A stretch of DNA of 64,000 bases from Aphelidium insulamus. Its lineage: Eukaryota; Aphelidiomycota; Aphelidea; Aphelidiaceae. The number at the start of each line of letters is the position of its first letter. The first letter of the stretch is position 1. The stretch covers positions 496,001 through 560,000 of the forward strand of contig JAZDSV010000001.1 in the NCBI GenBank assembly GCA_036784855.1, read 5' to 3'. The notes beneath the pieces are model-generated. The model saw only the letters and a list, made by a program, of their open reading frames with translations. It was not told where the DNA came from and did not search any database. Made by a program: the position numbers and the translations under genes. Below, piece by piece: positions 63,050-64,000 of the stretch.

Positions 63050-64000
63050 TGTACGAAATCATCCCTAGCTATCTGCTGCCCGCTGATTATTTCAACGCGT
63101 TCGTGGATAGAATCTTCACCAAGTGCCAAAACCCGAAAAAGATGATGAACTGCTTCATTGGCTGCCTGAACAAAAAGACAAAGTGTACGCAAAAGGTCCG
63201 ATTTGTGTGCTCAGTCAATGACGCGGTCCGGTACTACCACAAGGATAAGAACACGGTGTACTTTAACTATCCAGACTGTCCCGACTTGTACCATATCGCT
63301 ACTCAAAAGGAGACACCATTACACGAAAACAGCATTCCAATTTACTGGCAGGTCATTGATAATTGCTGCATAATGCTTCACAAACTAGCAAAAGCCGCTG
63401 GGGGTCGGCTTGTCAAGTTGAAGACCAATTGTGTTGTAGTCGAAGATGGACGTGACGTGCACTGTAGTCTGGGAGTTGGTAAGTATCGTACTGAAAATCT
63501 ACCGGACCAATACACCGTGTCTGTCCCCTTTCGCAATGATTATCATTACCTTCTACCAATTTCAAGCTGGAACGATGAATGCACTGGCCCTGAACGGTTA
63601 TTGTGCGGCCGAGCTGGTACGGGCAAATCGACCAAAATAATGGAAATAGTTAAGGGACTGAAGAACTATGCTCTGCTGGCAACCACCAACAAAGCTGCCA
63701 AACTTATAAATGGACAAACAGTGCATTCATTCTTTGGCATTGACATCAATGGGAGCTACTGCAAAGACGTGGTGTTGAAAACTGCGAGAAAATACGACCA
63801 TGTCATAATTGACGAGTACAGTATGCTCAGTGCCGCCGTCTATGAGGTATTGTACGTAGTAAGGTTGAATACCGACGTGAAGTTCATTCTAGTTGGCGAC
63901 CATGAACAGTTGGGTGCTGTCGAGGAGAAATCCTACGACTACTTCAACTCGGAGGTACTAAAAGAACTCGTGAACCGCAACTTCCAACAACTGACTGTCA
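63001..64000 (+). CDS. Replication protein, C-terminal part: degenerate palm plus SF1 helicase, cut by window edge
   Basis: A frame open from 62911 to the window end; ATG codons at 63001 and 63049. The first 150 residues continue the polymerase-like domain: KKMMNCFIGCLN resembles motif B (KxxxNxxxG). RLVKLKTNCVVVED sits where motif C (DTDS) should be but lacks both aspartates. A superfamily 1 helicase follows: Walker A GRAGTGKST (about 63607), ATTNKAAKLI (motif Ia), Walker B HVIIDEYSM and FILVGDHEQLGAV (motif III). It is Pif1/RecD/Dda-like and would unwind DNA from the 5' end during element replication. The 3' end lies outside the window. Confidence 0.65.
   Translation, partial: MGLLQYAAGEKIDFRIMYEIIPSYLLPADYFNAFVDRIFTKCQNPKKMMNCFIGCLNKKTKCTQKVRFVCSVNDAVRYYHKDKNTVYFNYPDCPDLYHIATQKETPLHENSIPIYWQVIDNCCIMLHKLAKAAGGRLVKLKTNCVVVEDGRDVHCSLGVGKYRTENLPDQYTVSVPFRNDYHYLLPISSWNDECTGPERLLCGRAGTGKSTKIMEIVKGLKNYALLATTNKAAKLINGQTVHSFFGIDINGSYCKDVVLKTARKYDHVIIDEYSMLSAAVYEVLYVVRLNTDVKFILVGDHEQLGAVEEKSYDYFNSEVLKELVNRNFQQLTV

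Noticed and set aside
63047-63051. TAATG overlap as translational coupling of two viral ORFs
   Set aside because: The downstream frame is already open and conserved about 85 bp before this point, so the overlap is a by-product of a frameshift rather than a coupling signal.

Overview
The window is nuclear DNA of a small-genomed, intron-rich, flagellated eukaryotic microbe. Genes are single-transcript and packed a few tens to hundreds of bases apart, with many very short spliceosomal introns (about 35-60 bp, some with GC-AG ends). Gene content is eukaryotic throughout: complex I subunits, a SAGA subunit, TFIIIC, primase, PI4-kinase, an inner-ring nucleoporin. An IFT22 homologue implies a cilium. 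A CABLES-type cyclin-box protein and a long LEA/DUF3712-like membrane protein are found in opisthokont relatives, but the species cannot be fixed from the sequence. Exon structures below were worked out by hand from reading-frame continuity, splice dinucleotides and family conservation.

Host part, 1-55.2 kb, in order: DnaJ (-), bL33m (+), a 21-repeat ankyrin-like protein (+), NDUFB8 (+), cystathionine gamma-lyase (-), secreted sphingomyelinase-like phosphodiesterase (-), AMPK/MARK-type kinase (+), ArfGAP (+), LEA-like membrane protein (+), PI4-kinase alpha (-), SRP40/Nopp140 (-), NDUFA1 (+), a secreted orphan (-), ABHD1/3-type hydrolase (+), FYV7/CCDC59 (+), TM9SF (+), ADA3 (-), Sel1-repeat protein (-), SLX4-like (+), PRIM1 (-), IFT22 (-), TFIIIC B-block subunit (-), CABLES-like (+), NUP188/205-like (-) and FICD-like AMPylase (-). 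Several neighbouring pairs are divergent and share promoters with CCAAT boxes; others converge within 20-45 bp.

From about 55.25 kb to the right edge the character changes. A 14-C tract is followed by a cluster that looks like a DNA-virus-derived or Polinton/PLV-like element: a SAP-domain protein, a zinc-finger plus DEDD-type exonuclease gene, a basic two-cysteine-repeat protein with an NPxTGR motif, two orphans, and a family-B-polymerase-like gene fused to a superfamily 1 helicase that runs off the window. This block has hairpins at gene ends, perfect palindromes between genes, one in-frame TGA and one frameshift.

The most unusual signal is in the exonuclease gene. Four of its six introns are near-identical copies of one another (117-125 bp, all phase 0, with C-rich and G-rich complementary arms), unlike any other intron in the window. 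They are either introner-type elements or the product of tandem exon-intron duplication inside a virus-like element.
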